Positions 25,978-35,071 of a stretch of 64,000 bases of DNA are shown in pieces. Source of the DNA: Burkholderiales bacterium (GTDB taxonomy: Bacteria > Pseudomonadota > Gammaproteobacteria > Burkholderiales > SHXO01); assembly GCA_020854105.1 (NCBI GenBank), contig JADZGB010000009.1:141120-205119 (forward strand), in the 5' to 3' direction. The notes under the pieces are model-generated. The model made no database searches, was not told where the DNA came from, and saw nothing but the letters and a program-made list of their open reading frames with translations. The translations under genes were made by a program, and so were the position numbers. Position 1 is the stretch's first letter. The number at the start of each line of letters is the position of its first letter.

Positions 25978-27092
25978 ACCGGCATCGCGCATGGCGCGCA
26001 TGTCATGACGCCGCGGCGCGCTGGCGCATGCGGCGACGCCAGCTGCTCGCCGCACTGCCGCTGGCCCTGCTGGGCCTGGGTGCACGGGCGCAGTACGCGC
26101 CGGTCCGGCGCGGTACCCGCCTGTCGTTTCCCCGGGATCACGGCGCGCACCCGGACTATCGCACCGAGTGGTGGTACCTCACCGGATGGGTGACCGATCC
26201 CGCCGGGCGCGACCTGGGCATCCAGATCACCTTCTTCCGCAACCGTCCGCTGCTCCAGGAAGCCAATCCGAGTCCGTTCGCGCCGCGCCAGCTGCTGTTC
26301 GCGCACGCGGCCGTGGCCGACCCGCGCGAGGGCAGTCTTCTGCACGACCAGCGCGCGGCCCGCGCCGGACTGGGCCTGGCCGAGGCCGGCACGCATACCA
26401 CCGACGTGCGTCTGGACGACTGGTCGCTGGTCCTGGAGCACGACACCTATCGCAGCCGCATCGTGTCGAGAGCCTTCGGGATGGAGCTGCGTTTCGTCGC
26501 CACGCAGGCGCCGATGCTCCAGGGTGTTGCAGGCTTCAGCCGCAAGGGCGAGCGCGAGGCGCAGGCGAGCCATTACTACAGCCGCCCACACCTGGCCACC
26601 GAGGGCGACCTGACGCTGCACGGACGGCAGGTGGCCGTGCGCGGCAGCGCCTGGCTGGACCACGAGTGGTCGAGCACCATCCTCGACGAGCGGGCCGCGG
26701 GCTGGGACTGGATCGGCATCAACCTGCACGATGGGGGCGCGCTCATGCTGTTTCGCATTCGCGGCCGCGACGGCGGGGTGCTCTACGTCGGCGGCGGATT
26801 GCGCGACGGGCGGGGCCGCTTCCGCAGCCTCGACCGGGCGGAGGTGGCGTTCGAGCCGCTGCGCACCTGGCGCTCACCGCGCACGAACGTGGACTACCCG
26901 GTGGCCATGCGCGTGCGCGCCGCCGGCGCGCAGTGGGTCCTGCAGCCGCTCATGGACGACCAGGAACTCGACTCGCGTGCGAGTACCGGTACGATCTATT
27001 GGGAAGGCGCGGTGCGGGCGATGCGCGAAGGACGCGAAGTCGGCCGGGGCTATCTCGAACTCACCGGCTACTGGCAGCCGCTGAGAGTCTGA
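25974..27092 (+). CDS. AttH/CrtC-type carotenoid 1,2-hydratase-like lipocalin protein
   Basis: Member of the AttH/carotenoid-hydratase-like fold family: a double lipocalin-like barrel, usually exported and encoded with ABC transporters. The conserved opening PRDHGAHPDYRTEWWYLTGW is near residue 59, with FFR, SHYYSRPHL and WLDHEWSS further on. A signal peptide (RRRQLLAALPLALLGLGARA/Q) starts near residue 20. The GTG at 25974 overlaps the permease stop and has GGGAGGA upstream, so it was chosen. The ATG at 26028 would give a signal peptide of usual length and is the main alternative. Confidence 0.83.
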   Translation: MNRHRAWRACHDAAARWRMRRRQLLAALPLALLGLGARAQYAPVRRGTRLSFPRDHGAHPDYRTEWWYLTGWVTDPAGRDLGIQITFFRNRPLLQEANPSPFAPRQLLFAHAAVADPREGSLLHDQRAARAGLGLAEAGTHTTDVRLDDWSLVLEHDTYRSRIVSRAFGMELRFVATQAPMLQGVAGFSRKGEREAQASHYYSRPHLATEGDLTLHGRQVAVRGSAWLDHEWSSTILDERAAGWDWIGINLHDGGALMLFRIRGRDGGVLYVGGGLRDGRGRFRSLDRAEVAFEPLRTWRSPRTNVDYPVAMRVRAAGAQWVLQPLMDDQELDSRASTGTIYWEGAVRAMREGREVGRGYLELTGYWQPLRV

Positions 27093-27168
27093 GGCAGATC
27101 GCCGCGTACGCCGCTTCGACGCCGGCCGGGTCGCGCCGTGGGACAGGCGCCGATGTCCGTGGCATCGA

Positions 27169-27981
27169 TCAATCCAGGAAGTACCTGAACCCGATCTCGA
27201 GGTTCCAGTCGGGCACGAACGGGATCCGGTTGCCGCCGATGCCCACCCCCGGCCGCACCCAGACCGCCAGCTTGCTGGTCAGCACGCGTCCGATCTCCAG
27301 TTCGAACGCCGCGGCGGTCTTGTTGTCGTCGCGCCAGTTCACGTACAGGCTCGGCTCGAAGTACGTGTAGAAGCGGTTGGGCAGGCGCGTGAGCAGGCTG
27401 GTGCGGAACAGACTCATGTTCACGTCGTTCTTGCCCGCGATATCGACGAAGTGCTGGACGGAGGGAAAGAACACCGACTGGATGGAAGGCATGTCGATCA
27501 GGCCGAACACGACCGGCTGGAACACGGTCATGTCGAAGCCTACTCCCTTCTCGCCGGTGTCCAGGGACAGCTCGGGCCCCACGACGAGCGCATAGCCATC
27601 GCCGCGCAGCGCGCGCCAGTTCAGACGCACCACCAGATCCCCGAATCCGCGGTCGTACGGACGGCCGTCTTCCCGGTTCCACAGATAGGGCGTTTCCAGC
27701 CGCAGCGCCAGCGTGCTGGACAAGGCGTACTCGAGGCGCGGCACGAACAACGTGCGGGTGCCGCCCTCGTGCAGTGCCTGGTGCTCGTAGCGCGATTCGA
27801 AGCGGGACTGGAAGTCGGTCGGATCCAGACGCTTCTTCGCGGCGTCTTCCGCGGACATCGTCTGGCTCGTCTGTCCGGGCTGCGTGGCACCTGCGGGATC
27901 GGGCTGGTCCTGCGAATAGGCGGACGCGGCAGCGAGTGCGAGCGTTGCGGCGAGAGCCAAACTCGGAATTGGTACTGGCAC
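27169..27981 (-). CDS. Outer-membrane beta-barrel transporter-like protein
   Basis: A 270-residue exported protein with signal peptide (ALAAASAYSQ cleavage near residue 23), a proline/glutamine-rich linker, and then alternating aromatic beta-strands ending in IGFRYFLD, similar to the C-terminal signature of outer-membrane barrels. Phrases such as PRLEYALSSTLALRLETPY and GRVLTSKLAVWVRPG fit the DUF-type putative transporter/porin family of betaproteobacteria. No substrate can be assigned. It converges on the AttH-like gene with a 76-bp gap. Confidence 0.75.
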   Translation of the reverse strand: MPVPIPSLALAATLALAAASAYSQDQPDPAGATQPGQTSQTMSAEDAAKKRLDPTDFQSRFESRYEHQALHEGGTRTLFVPRLEYALSSTLALRLETPYLWNREDGRPYDRGFGDLVVRLNWRALRGDGYALVVGPELSLDTGEKGVGFDMTVFQPVVFGLIDMPSIQSVFFPSVQHFVDIAGKNDVNMSLFRTSLLTRLPNRFYTYFEPSLYVNWRDDNKTAAAFELEIGRVLTSKLAVWVRPGVGIGGNRIPFVPDWNLEIGFRYFLD

Positions 27982-28095
27982 GGGGTTCTCTTGGGCTTGT
28001 GCTTGTGCGGCGCGAACGCGCCCGGGAGGCTGCGCAGTCTAAGGCAAAGTCGGGCAGGCTGCAGCAATTGCAGACCGCCGCGCCTCGAAATGGAA

Positions 28096-28836
28096 TCAGT
28101 TCAGACGCGATTCCAGGTGCGCGATGAAGCTGCGCACGCGCCTGGCATTCTGGCCCAGGTCGCTGCGGCCCACGCGCGACTTGGAGCGCACGTCCACACG
28201 CGCGCCCTGCGCGGTCTGCGTGATCCGTACGACCATGTCGTCGGTGAAGCCGTACCAGAAGCTGGTGTGGCTGGCCTCGAGCCGTCCCTGGGCGAGGTCG
28301 GCACCGGTCAGCTGCAGGTCCATGTCCTGGATGCTCTGGCGCGCGGCCTCGAACACCCTGTCCTTCGGTGCCTGGAACATCACCGGCACGATGTCGGGAT
28401 AGGCCTTCTTCTGCTCTGTCGCCACGTCCGGACCGTCGTAGGCCACCGGATGGTCGCCCTCCCGGCGCAACTGCGCGGCTGCAACGAACTGCGGCGGATT
28501 CTCCGTGTCGGTCGAGATGTCGTGGATGTAGGGCAGAGCGTCCAGCGTCTGCTTCCATTGCCACGGCACGTAGGCGAACCCGAGAGCGATCACCAGGCCG
28601 GCAATGCCGCTCACCAGTGCCGAGCGGGTGCCGCGCGAGAACAGGATGCCGAGGATGGACAGCACGCCCGCGCCGAGCGACACGAAAAACACGGTGCGCA
28701 GAACGAGAAAACCGGTGCGGAAGTGCCACAGGCCGGCCTGGTAGCCGAAGCCCGAGAGCATCGCCGCGATGACGCAGACGACGGCGAGCGTGAGACCGGA
28801 GTAAGCCAGCCGGCGTCCGAAGCGTCCCGTCTGCAT
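28096..28836 (-). CDS. DUF1499 family membrane protein
   Basis: A 246-residue protein with three to four hydrophobic helices in the first 100 residues and a soluble C-terminal DUF1499 domain (YPDIVPVMFQAPKDRVFEAA; TSFWYGFTDDMVVRI; VDVRSKSRVGRSDLGQNARR). The domain has no known biochemical function. The start at 28836 has GGAGGT at ideal spacing; earlier codons in frame overlap the Rieske gene and are not conserved. It is the second gene after the Rieske oxygenase, 13 bp downstream, and is probably cotranscribed. Confidence 0.82.
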   Translation of the reverse strand: MQTGRFGRRLAYSGLTLAVVCVIAAMLSGFGYQAGLWHFRTGFLVLRTVFFVSLGAGVLSILGILFSRGTRSALVSGIAGLVIALGFAYVPWQWKQTLDALPYIHDISTDTENPPQFVAAAQLRREGDHPVAYDGPDVATEQKKAYPDIVPVMFQAPKDRVFEAARQSIQDMDLQLTGADLAQGRLEASHTSFWYGFTDDMVVRITQTAQGARVDVRSKSRVGRSDLGQNARRVRSFIAHLESRLN

Positions 28837-28849
28837 GCGCACCTCCACC

Positions 28850-29950
28850 CTAGGATTGTCCGAGTTGTCGGCGCAGGAACTCGTGCATGTGGACCATGCC
28901 ATCCTCGTGCGGCGAGTGATAGGGGCCGACGTCCTCCTGTCCGTTGAGCCACAGGGCCTTGCGTCCTTTATGCAGCCACGTGCAGATCTCCGTATCCTCG
29001 GCCGCCGACTCGGCATACGCCGCCTGATGCGCCTCCACCAGTTCGCGCTCGAACAAGGCGACTTCCTCGGGATAAAAGAACTCGACGACGTTGAGGGTGC
29101 GCTCGGGTGCCAGCGGGACGAGCGTGCTGATCACGAGTCCGTAGGGATACCACTCGAGCATGACGTTCGGATAGAGAATGCACCACAGCGTGCCATAGCG
29201 CGGCAGCTCGCCGCCGCTGTACTGGAGAATCGCGTTGCGATAGCGCGTGTAGTGCGGCGAGACCTGGTTGCGGAACTCGTCCTTGATCCCGAGCATCTGG
29301 CAGGACCAGCGCTCTCCGAAGCCCCACTTGTAGTTGCCGGGGTCGACGAAGTACTGAAGGCCCGGGTGGTAGGGTACGACGTGGTACATCTCGAGGAAGA
29401 TCTCGAGGAAGTTCTTCCAGTTGTACTCGAGCACGTCCACGTGGGCACGCTCGAAGACGTAGCCGCTGAAGTCGAACTCGCTGGCGAGGGGGAAGTCGGC
29501 CAGATCCTTGGCCGGATCGCGCGGTCCCCTGAACAGCAGGCCGTGCCAGTTGATCAGTGGCGTCTCGATCAGGCCCATGTCGGGGTTCCGGTCGAACTCG
29601 GGTGCCCCCATCATCCTGCCGTCCAGGTCGTAGGTCCACTTGTGCACCGGACACACGATGTTGCGCACGTTGCCGCGGCCCTCCAGGAGCAGCGACTGGC
29701 GATGCCGGCAGACGTTGTCGAGCAGGTGCACGCCTCCCGGGCTGCGCACCAGCATCTTGCCGTGCCGCGACCAGTCCAGCGTGTAGTAGTCGCCCTCGCT
29801 GGGAACCATCAGTTCGTGGCCGACATATCCCGGTCCCTGGTCGAGTACCAGCCTGCGCTCCTGCTCGAAGATGGCCGGATCGAAGTACCAGGAGATCGGC
29901 AGCTGCGAGCGGTTAGGGGTCAGGTGGGTGCTGCTCAGGATGTCGGACAT
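28850..29950 (-). CDS. Rieske non-heme iron oxygenase, alpha subunit
   Basis: A protein of 366 residues. The Rieske [2Fe-2S] ligands are seen in NVCRHRQ and IVCPVHKWTYD (residues about 80-105). The mononuclear iron site is in the conserved helix NWKNFLEIFLEMYHVVPYHP, with two histidines of the facial triad. Such enzymes hydroxylate aromatic or quaternary-amine substrates and need a reductase partner, which is not nearby. The start at 29950 (MSDILSSTHL) was chosen for the conserved N-terminus; upstream frame lies in repeats. The lack of a beta subunit suggests an alpha-only enzyme of the carnitine/choline/stachydrine monooxygenase type, but the substrate is uncertain. Confidence 0.88.
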   Translation of the reverse strand: MSDILSSTHLTPNRSQLPISWYFDPAIFEQERRLVLDQGPGYVGHELMVPSEGDYYTLDWSRHGKMLVRSPGGVHLLDNVCRHRQSLLLEGRGNVRNIVCPVHKWTYDLDGRMMGAPEFDRNPDMGLIETPLINWHGLLFRGPRDPAKDLADFPLASEFDFSGYVFERAHVDVLEYNWKNFLEIFLEMYHVVPYHPGLQYFVDPGNYKWGFGERWSCQMLGIKDEFRNQVSPHYTRYRNAILQYSGGELPRYGTLWCILYPNVMLEWYPYGLVISTLVPLAPERTLNVVEFFYPEEVALFERELVEAHQAAYAESAAEDTEICTWLHKGRKALWLNGQEDVGPYHSPHEDGMVHMHEFLRRQLGQS

Positions 29951-30073
29951 GGCGCAGTCTCGATGGACGTGGGGAGGCGGCGCAAAGTGTAGCGTCAAAG
30001 CCCTGAGCCGTTGCGCTTGGGCGTGCAAGCTGGATGCCGCGTATCGGTCAGCCCTGCTGAAATGACAACGTAC

Positions 30074-30262
30074 TCGTCGTCCCGGCGAAACCTGCCCCGG
30101 AGTGCCTGAATCCGGGGGCCGGGGCCCAGCGTACCGCCCCACCCGTCGCCCCGGCGCACGCCGGGGCCGAGCGTACAGCGAAAGGGCAGTTCTACTGCCT
30201 GGATCCTGGCGAAGCCTGCCCCGGAATGCTTTGATCCGGAGGCCGGGATCCGGCGCAAAACG
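30074..30262. repeat. Cluster of dispersed CGTCCCGGCGAAA-type repeats
   Basis: The 410-bp gap between the Rieske gene and tex is mostly filled by imperfect copies of the dispersed element: cgtcgtcccggcgaaacc with tgaatccggggg, cgtcgccccggcgcacgcc, and ggatcctggcgaagcc with tgatccggaggccgggatcc. Each copy can fold on CCGG(N)nCCGG arms. No gene or clear promoter is visible; the tex promoter must lie in the last 100 bp. Confidence 0.75.
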
Positions 30263-30360
30263 AGACGGCCCTTCTTCTCCGACGCTTCCCTGCGATGCCA
30301 ATCGTCCCTGTCGATCGCGTATAGTGCGCAGTCCGTTTGACCTCCTCGCGTTTTCTGCTG

Positions 30361-32916
30361 ATGCTTCCCCCGATCGAGCAACGCATCGCCGTCGAACTGG
30401 GCGTGCGAGCGGCACAGGTTTCCGCCGCGGTTTCGCTGATAGACGAAGGCGCGACCGTTCCATTCATCGCGCGCTATCGCAAGGAGGCCACCGGCGGCCT
30501 CGACGACACGCAGTTGCGCACGCTCGAGGAGCGCCTCGGTTACCTGCGTGAGCTGGAGGAACGTCGCACCGCGATCCTCGCCAGCATCCAGGAGCAGGGC
30601 AAGCTCGGTCCCGAACTGCGTGCACGGGTCGAGGATGCCGACACCAAGCAGCGCCTGGAAGACCTGTACCTGCCCTACAAGCCGAAGCGCCGCACCAAGG
30701 CGCAGATCGCGCGCGAGGCAGGACTCGAACCACTCGCCGAGGCGCTGCTGGCGGACTCGACGCTCGATCCCCAGACCGAAGCCGCGAAGTATCTGCGCGA
30801 TGCCTTCACCAATGCCGAGGGCGACAGCAATCCCGGCGTGCCGGACACGAAATCGGCGCTCGACGGTGCCCGCCAGATCCTCACCGAGCGCTTCGCCGAG
30901 GACGCGGAACTGATCGGTCGCCTGCGCGAGCATCTGCGAGACAACGGCCGCGTGGTATCGAAGGTGGCCGAAGGCAAGGAAGAGCCGGGCGCGAAGTTCC
31001 GTGACTACTTCGACTACGCCGAGAAGTTCCAGGCGGTGCCCCCGCACCGCGCGCTCGCCCTGTTCCGCGGGCGCAACGAGGAGGTGCTGCGGGTCGCGCT
31101 CGAGCTGCCGGAGGCACTGGAGGAGGCGGCACCCGGCACGCGGCCGGAGCCGACCAGCGCGGAGCGCATGATCGCGGCGCGCTTCGGCATTGTCGACAGG
31201 GGACGCGCCGCCGATGTCTGGCTGATGGAGACGGTGCGCTGGGCGTGGCGCGTGAAGATCGGCTGGCAGATCGAGAGCGACCTGTTCGCCACACTGCGCG
31301 AGCGGGCGGAGGAGGAAGCGATCCGCGTGTTCGCGCGCAACCTGCACGATCTGCTGCTGGCCGCGCCCGCGGGTCCGCGCGCCGCCATCGGCCTCGATCC
31401 CGGCCTGCGCACGGGCGTGAAGGTGGCGGTGATCGACCGCACCGGCAAGCTGGTGGACACGGGCACCATCTTCCCGCACGCACCGCGCAAGGACTGGGAC
31501 GGAGCCATCGCCACGCTCGCGGCATTGGTGGAGAAGCACGACGCGCGGCTGGTCAGCATCGGCAACGGTACCGCCTCGCGAGAGACGGACAAGCTGGTGG
31601 GCGAGCTGATGAAGCGGCATGCGGCGCTCGGGCTGACCAAGGTCATCGTGTCGGAGGCGGGTGCGTCCGTGTATTCGGCCTCCGAACTGGCCGCGAAGGA
31701 GTTCCCGCGACTCGACGTGAGCCTGCGCGGCGCCGTCTCCATCGCGCGGCGGCTGCAGGATCCGCTCGCTGAACTGGTGAAGATCGACCCGAAGTCGATC
31801 GGCGTCGGCCAATACCAGCACGACGTCAGCCAGAGCCGGCTCGCGCGCAGCCTGGACGCGGTGGTCGAGGACTGCGTGAATGCGGTCGGCGTGGACGTCA
31901 ACACCGCCTCGGTGGCGCTGCTGGCGCGCATCTCCGGGCTGTCGAACGCGCTGGCAGAGAACATCGTCCGCCATCGCGACGAACACGGGCCGTTTCCCAA
32001 CCGGGAAGCGCTGCGCGAGGTCGCGCGCATGGGTCCGAAGACCTTCGAGCTGGCGGCCGGCTTCCTTCGTGTGATGCAGGGAGACAACCCGCTCGACGCA
32101 TCCGCCGTGCATCCGGAAGCCTATCCGGTGGTCGAGCGCATCCTCGCCCAGGTGCAGCGCTCGGTGCGCGAGGTGATGGGCAATGCCGCTGTTCTGAAAT
32201 CCCTCGATCCGCAGCGCTACATCGACGAGCGCTTCGGACTGCCGACCGTGCAGGACATCCTGCGCGAGCTGGAGAAGCCGGGCCGGGATCCGCGGCCCGA
32301 GTTCAGGACGGCGACATTCAGAGAGGGCGTGCAGGAGCTGAAGGACCTGCAGCCGGGGATGCCGCTCGAGGGCGTGGTGACCAATGTCACCAACTTCGGT
32401 GCCTTCGTCGATATCGGTGTGCACCAGGACGGCCTGGTGCACATCTCCGCCATGTCGCACAAGTTCGTGAAGGATCCGCGCGAAGTGGTGAAGGCGGGCG
32501 ACGTGGTCAAGGTGAAGGTGCTCCAGGTCGATCTGCAGCGCAAGCGCATCGCGCTGAGCATGCGCCTGGACGATGCGCCGGCCGATCGCCCCGCCGCCCG
32601 CCGTCCCGGCGAAAGCCCCTCTAATCGTCGTCTCGGCGAAAGCCGGGACCCAGGTACTTCGCGACCCGACTCCAACCGCCGTCCCGGCGAAAGCCGGAAT
32701 CCAGGTACTTCGCGACCCGAATCCTTCCGTCGTCCCGGGGAAAGCGCCTCCGCCCGCCGCCCCGGCGAAAGCCCCTCCAATCGTCGTCCCGGTGAAAGCC
32801 GGGACCCAGCGAAACAGAAAGGCGCGGCATCCCCCAAGCGCACGGAGCAGACCAAGCCGCCCGGCGGCGCCATGGCCGAGGCACTTGCGCGGGCGCTCAA
32901 ACGGCCGCTCTCCTGA
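30361..32916 (+). CDS. tex: Tex-family RNA-binding transcription accessory protein with repeat-derived tail
   Basis: Tex is a conserved nucleic-acid-binding protein. Domains in order: helical N-terminal region with [17 protein letters not shown] near residue 34, a YqgF/RNase-H-like fold ([19 protein letters not shown] near residue 343), helix-hairpin-helix repeats ([20 protein letters not shown] near 525) and an S1 RNA-binding domain ([20 protein letters not shown] near 670). The family usually ends soon after S1. Here about 75 extra residues follow, made of RRPGESR(D/N)P-type repeats that are a translated copy of the dispersed DNA repeat, then [13 protein letters not shown] and a short helix. 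The ATG at 30361 is preferred over an upstream TTG at 30337. Confidence 0.93.
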   Translation: MLPPIEQRIAVELGVRAAQVSAAVSLIDEGATVPFIARYRKEATGGLDDTQLRTLEERLGYLRELEERRTAILASIQEQGKLGPELRARVEDADTKQRLEDLYLPYKPKRRTKAQIAREAGLEPLAEALLADSTLDPQTEAAKYLRDAFTNAEGDSNPGVPDTKSALDGARQILTERFAEDAELIGRLREHLRDNGRVVSKVAEGKEEPGAKFRDYFDYAEKFQAVPPHRALALFRGRNEEVLRVALELPEALEEAAPGTRPEPTSAERMIAARFGIVDRGRAADVWLMETVRWAWRVKIGWQIESDLFATLRERAEEEAIRVFARNLHDLLLAAPAGPRAAIGLDPGLRTGVKVAVIDRTGKLVDTGTIFPHAPRKDWDGAIATLAALVEKHDARLVSIGNGTASRETDKLVGELMKRHAALGLTKVIVSEAGASVYSASELAAKEFPRLDVSLRGAVSIARRLQDPLAELVKIDPKSIGVGQYQHDVSQSRLARSLDAVVEDCVNAVGVDVNTASVALLARISGLSNALAENIVRHRDEHGPFPNREALREVARMGPKTFELAAGFLRVMQGDNPLDASAVHPEAYPVVERILAQVQRSVREVMGNAAVLKSLDPQRYIDERFGLPTVQDILRELEKPGRDPRPEFRTATFREGVQELKDLQPGMPLEGVVTNVTNFGAFVDIGVHQDGLVHISAMSHKFVKDPREVVKAGDVVKVKVLQVDLQRKRIALSMRLDDAPADRPAARRPGESPSNRRLGESRDPGTSRPDSNRRPGESRNPGTSRPESFRRPGESASARRPGESPSNRRPGESRDPAKQKGAASPKRTEQTKPPGGAMAEALARALKRPLS
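32600..32812 (+). repeat. Dispersed repeat array captured in frame inside tex
   Basis: Six copies of cgtcccggcgaaagcc-like DNA lie head to tail inside the 3' end of tex, read as RRPGES or RRLGES. Two copies include a longer unit of about 51 bp that ends in ccaggtacttcgcgaccc. All copies stay in the tex frame and none introduces a stop. Confidence 0.85.
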
Positions 32917-33012
32917 AGACTGCCTGGTGCCTGGGCCGACATTTAAGATGAATCAATGAACCGGGCATCGGCTCGCGTAGGATTCGCAGGGAACAGGTGG
33001 AAGGAGCGGGGA

Positions 33013-33450
33013 ATGTTGCTGGAATGGACCGACGGGCTGGTGCTGGGGCACGAGCGCATGGACGACACGCACCGGGAATTCGTCGATCAGCTCAATGCCC
33101 TGGGCGAGGCGAGCGATGACGAGATGCTGGACCGGTTGGACGCGTTTTACGCTCACACGGTTGCGCATTTCGAGCAGGAGAACGAGTGGATGCGCGCCAT
33201 CGCCTTTCCGCCTGCGCACTGCCACACGGCCGAGCACGAGGGCGTCCTCGAGGTCATGCGCGAGGTACGCCGACACCTCGTCGAGAAGCAGAACTACAAC
33301 GTCGGCCGCGTGCTCGCCAGGGAGATCGCCGACTGGTTCCGCGGCCATGCAGCGACCATGGACGCGATGCTGGCGCAGATGATGAATATGCGGGGCGTCG
33401 GCGAGAACGTATCCGAGCTCGGCTGCGCCCACGGCGGCGCCTGTTCCTGA
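33013..33450 (+). CDS. Bacteriohemerythrin
   Basis: A 145-residue single-domain hemerythrin with the full set of diiron ligands visible: HERMDDTHREF (His pair with Asp), HFEQENEWM (His, Glu), and HCHTAEHEGVL, followed by a late helix. These proteins bind O2 reversibly and serve in oxygen sensing, delivery or iron/NO handling. The start at 33013 is chosen for the SD AAGGAG and because the domain begins directly (MLLEWTDGLVLGHERMDD); the frame also opens at 32956. It converges on the LysR gene, and GCCGA-N2-TCGGC near 33470 could be a weak terminator. Confidence 0.9.
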   Translation: MLLEWTDGLVLGHERMDDTHREFVDQLNALGEASDDEMLDRLDAFYAHTVAHFEQENEWMRAIAFPPAHCHTAEHEGVLEVMREVRRHLVEKQNYNVGRVLAREIADWFRGHAATMDAMLAQMMNMRGVGENVSELGCAHGGACS

Positions 33451-33512
33451 TCTCGCTGACGCGCGGCCGACGCCGACTTCGGCCGGCATGACGGATTCGT
33501 CGTCCCGGTGCC

Positions 33513-34430
33513 TCACTCCCGGTGCTGCCAGCGATCCCAGTAAGGTTCCGGCCCCAGCCTGTCGGCCAGGAAGTCCACGAAGGTGCGCACCTTGGCGCTG
33601 AGGAACTTGCGGCTCAGGAATACCGCATACGCACTCAGTTCTGCCGGCCGGTAGTCGGGCATCACCGCTTCGAGCTGGCCGTTCTCGAGCGCCTCGCCGG
33701 CGATGAACGTAGGCTGCAGCACCAGGCCGAGACCGTCGATGGCCGCCCGGTACAGCACCTCGCCATGATTGGCGCGCAGCGACCCGCGCACGGGAATGTT
33801 CACCGGCCCATCGGGACCGATCACCGGCCACTCGTTGCCGCCGCGCGTATAGGTGTAGCCCAGACAGTTGTGCTTCGCCAGATCCTCGGGGGTGCGCGGG
33901 CGCCCGTGCCGGGCGAAGTACGTCGGCGACCCGCAGATGACCAGGCGGACGGGACACAGGCGGCGTGCCACCAGACTCGACTCGCCCAGCGTTCCGATCC
34001 GCAGGGCGAGATCCACGCCTTCCTCCGCCAGATCGATGAAGCGATCGCTCAGACTCAGATCCACAGTCACCTCGGGGAAGCGCGCGCTGTACTCGGGCAG
34101 AAGCCGCGACAGGTGGCGTGAGCCGAACACCACCGGTGCGTTCAGGCGCAAGGTTCCGCGCGGTTGCTGGGTGTGGCTCGCAACCGACGCGTCCATCTCC
34201 TCGACGTCGCGCAGCACCTGCTGCGAGCGCTCGAAATAGGCGGCGCCTGCTTCCGTGAGCGAGAGCCGCCTCGTGCTGCGCTGGAGGAGGCGGGTGCCCA
34301 GGCGCGCTTCGAGGTCCTGCACGTAGCGGCTGACCATCGCCTGCGAGATCCCCAGACGCTGGGCCGCGGCAACGAAGCTGCCGCTCTCCACCACCCGCAC
34401 GAAGGCTTCCATCGAAGAAAGGCGGTCCAT
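33513..34430 (-). CDS. LysR-type transcriptional regulator
   Basis: A protein of 305 residues with an N-terminal winged helix (MEAFVRVVESGSFVAAAQRL, then GISQAMVSRYVQDLE) and a periplasmic-binding-protein-like effector domain. It belongs to the CrgA/DsdC-like branch that often sits divergent to small oxidoreductase or DoxX genes. It faces the DoxX-DODA pair across a 147-bp AT-rich gap with a palindromic box, so it probably controls that pair and itself. The effector is unknown; an aromatic or quinone compound is plausible from the context. Confidence 0.93.
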   Translation of the reverse strand: MDRLSSMEAFVRVVESGSFVAAAQRLGISQAMVSRYVQDLEARLGTRLLQRSTRRLSLTEAGAAYFERSQQVLRDVEEMDASVASHTQQPRGTLRLNAPVVFGSRHLSRLLPEYSARFPEVTVDLSLSDRFIDLAEEGVDLALRIGTLGESSLVARRLCPVRLVICGSPTYFARHGRPRTPEDLAKHNCLGYTYTRGGNEWPVIGPDGPVNIPVRGSLRANHGEVLYRAAIDGLGLVLQPTFIAGEALENGQLEAVMPDYRPAELSAYAVFLSRKFLSAKVRTFVDFLADRLGPEPYWDRWQHRE

Positions 34431-34481
34431 CTATTTATGTCATACACGCATAGATGGAATGCATTATTAAGTATTTATCTC

Positions 34482-34499
34482 CTATTCTGCAACGAATAG
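34482..34499. promoter_or_regulatory. LysR-type binding box CTATTC-N6-GAATAG
   Basis: A perfect 6-bp inverted repeat with 6-bp spacer, containing the T-N11-A pattern of LysR regulators, lies in the divergent region between the LysR gene (starts at 34430) and DoxX (starts at 34578). The surrounding 60 bp are the most AT-rich of the neighbourhood, fitting overlapping divergent promoters. Confidence 0.65.
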
Positions 34500-34577
34500 A
34501 GTGCACTCATCCGCGCAGCAGTTCGGTAATCACCGCGGAGTTTCTCAAATTCGCAACTAACCCTCGAGGAGATGGAA

Positions 34578-35000
34578 ATGATCGACGCCCGTACCGCCCC
34601 CTATGCCGCCCTGATCCTGCGTGTCAGCCTCGGCCTGATGTTCGTCGCGCATGGCCTGCTGAAGGTTCTGGTGTTCACCCTGCCCGGCACCGCGCAGTTC
34701 TTCGGCTCGCTCGGGTTGCCCGAATGGCTGGCCTATCCGGTGACGGCGATGGAACTGGTCGGCGGCGCCATGCTCATTGCGGGCATCTGGTCTCGCTGGG
34801 TGGCCCTGGCGCTCGTGCCGGTGCTGCTCGGCGCGACAGGTGCGCACTGGGGCAACGGCTGGCTGTTCACCGCGCCGAACGGGGGATGGGAATATCCGGT
34901 ATTCCTGACCTTCGCCGCCATCGCACAGGCCCTGCTCGGCGATGGCGCCCATGCCCTGCGCACGGGCGCGCAGCGCGCATCGCGCTTGCAGCCTGCATGA
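34578..35000 (+). CDS. DoxX family membrane protein
   Basis: A 140-residue protein with four predicted transmembrane helices (LILRVSLGLMFVAHGLLKV, the WLAYPVTAMELVGGAMLIAG region, ALALVPVLLGATGAHW, and a C-terminal helix). DoxX/SURF-like proteins are linked to thiosulfate-quinone or redox homeostasis complexes, but most members are uncharacterised. The start at 34578 has GAGGAG at good spacing; an ATG two codons earlier overlaps that site. It is followed after 71 bp by the DODA-type dioxygenase gene, and both face the LysR gene. Confidence 0.85.
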   Translation: MIDARTAPYAALILRVSLGLMFVAHGLLKVLVFTLPGTAQFFGSLGLPEWLAYPVTAMELVGGAMLIAGIWSRWVALALVPVLLGATGAHWGNGWLFTAPNGGWEYPVFLTFAAIAQALLGDGAHALRTGAQRASRLQPA

Positions 35001-35071
35001 CTTCCCTGCACGCAGATCCATGCGAACCGCCGCCCTCGGGAGCGAGGGCGGCACATTGACGGAGCGTACAC

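Noticed and set aside
22984..26085. A 1033-residue open frame on the minus strand opposite the hydrolase, permease and AttH genes
   Set aside because: Composition is Gln/His/Arg/Ala-rich low complexity across three real genes; it is a complementary-strand shadow.
29995..32460. An 821-residue open frame on the minus strand opposite tex
   Set aside because: It lies wholly against the conserved Tex domains and starts in repeat DNA; no recognisable domain.
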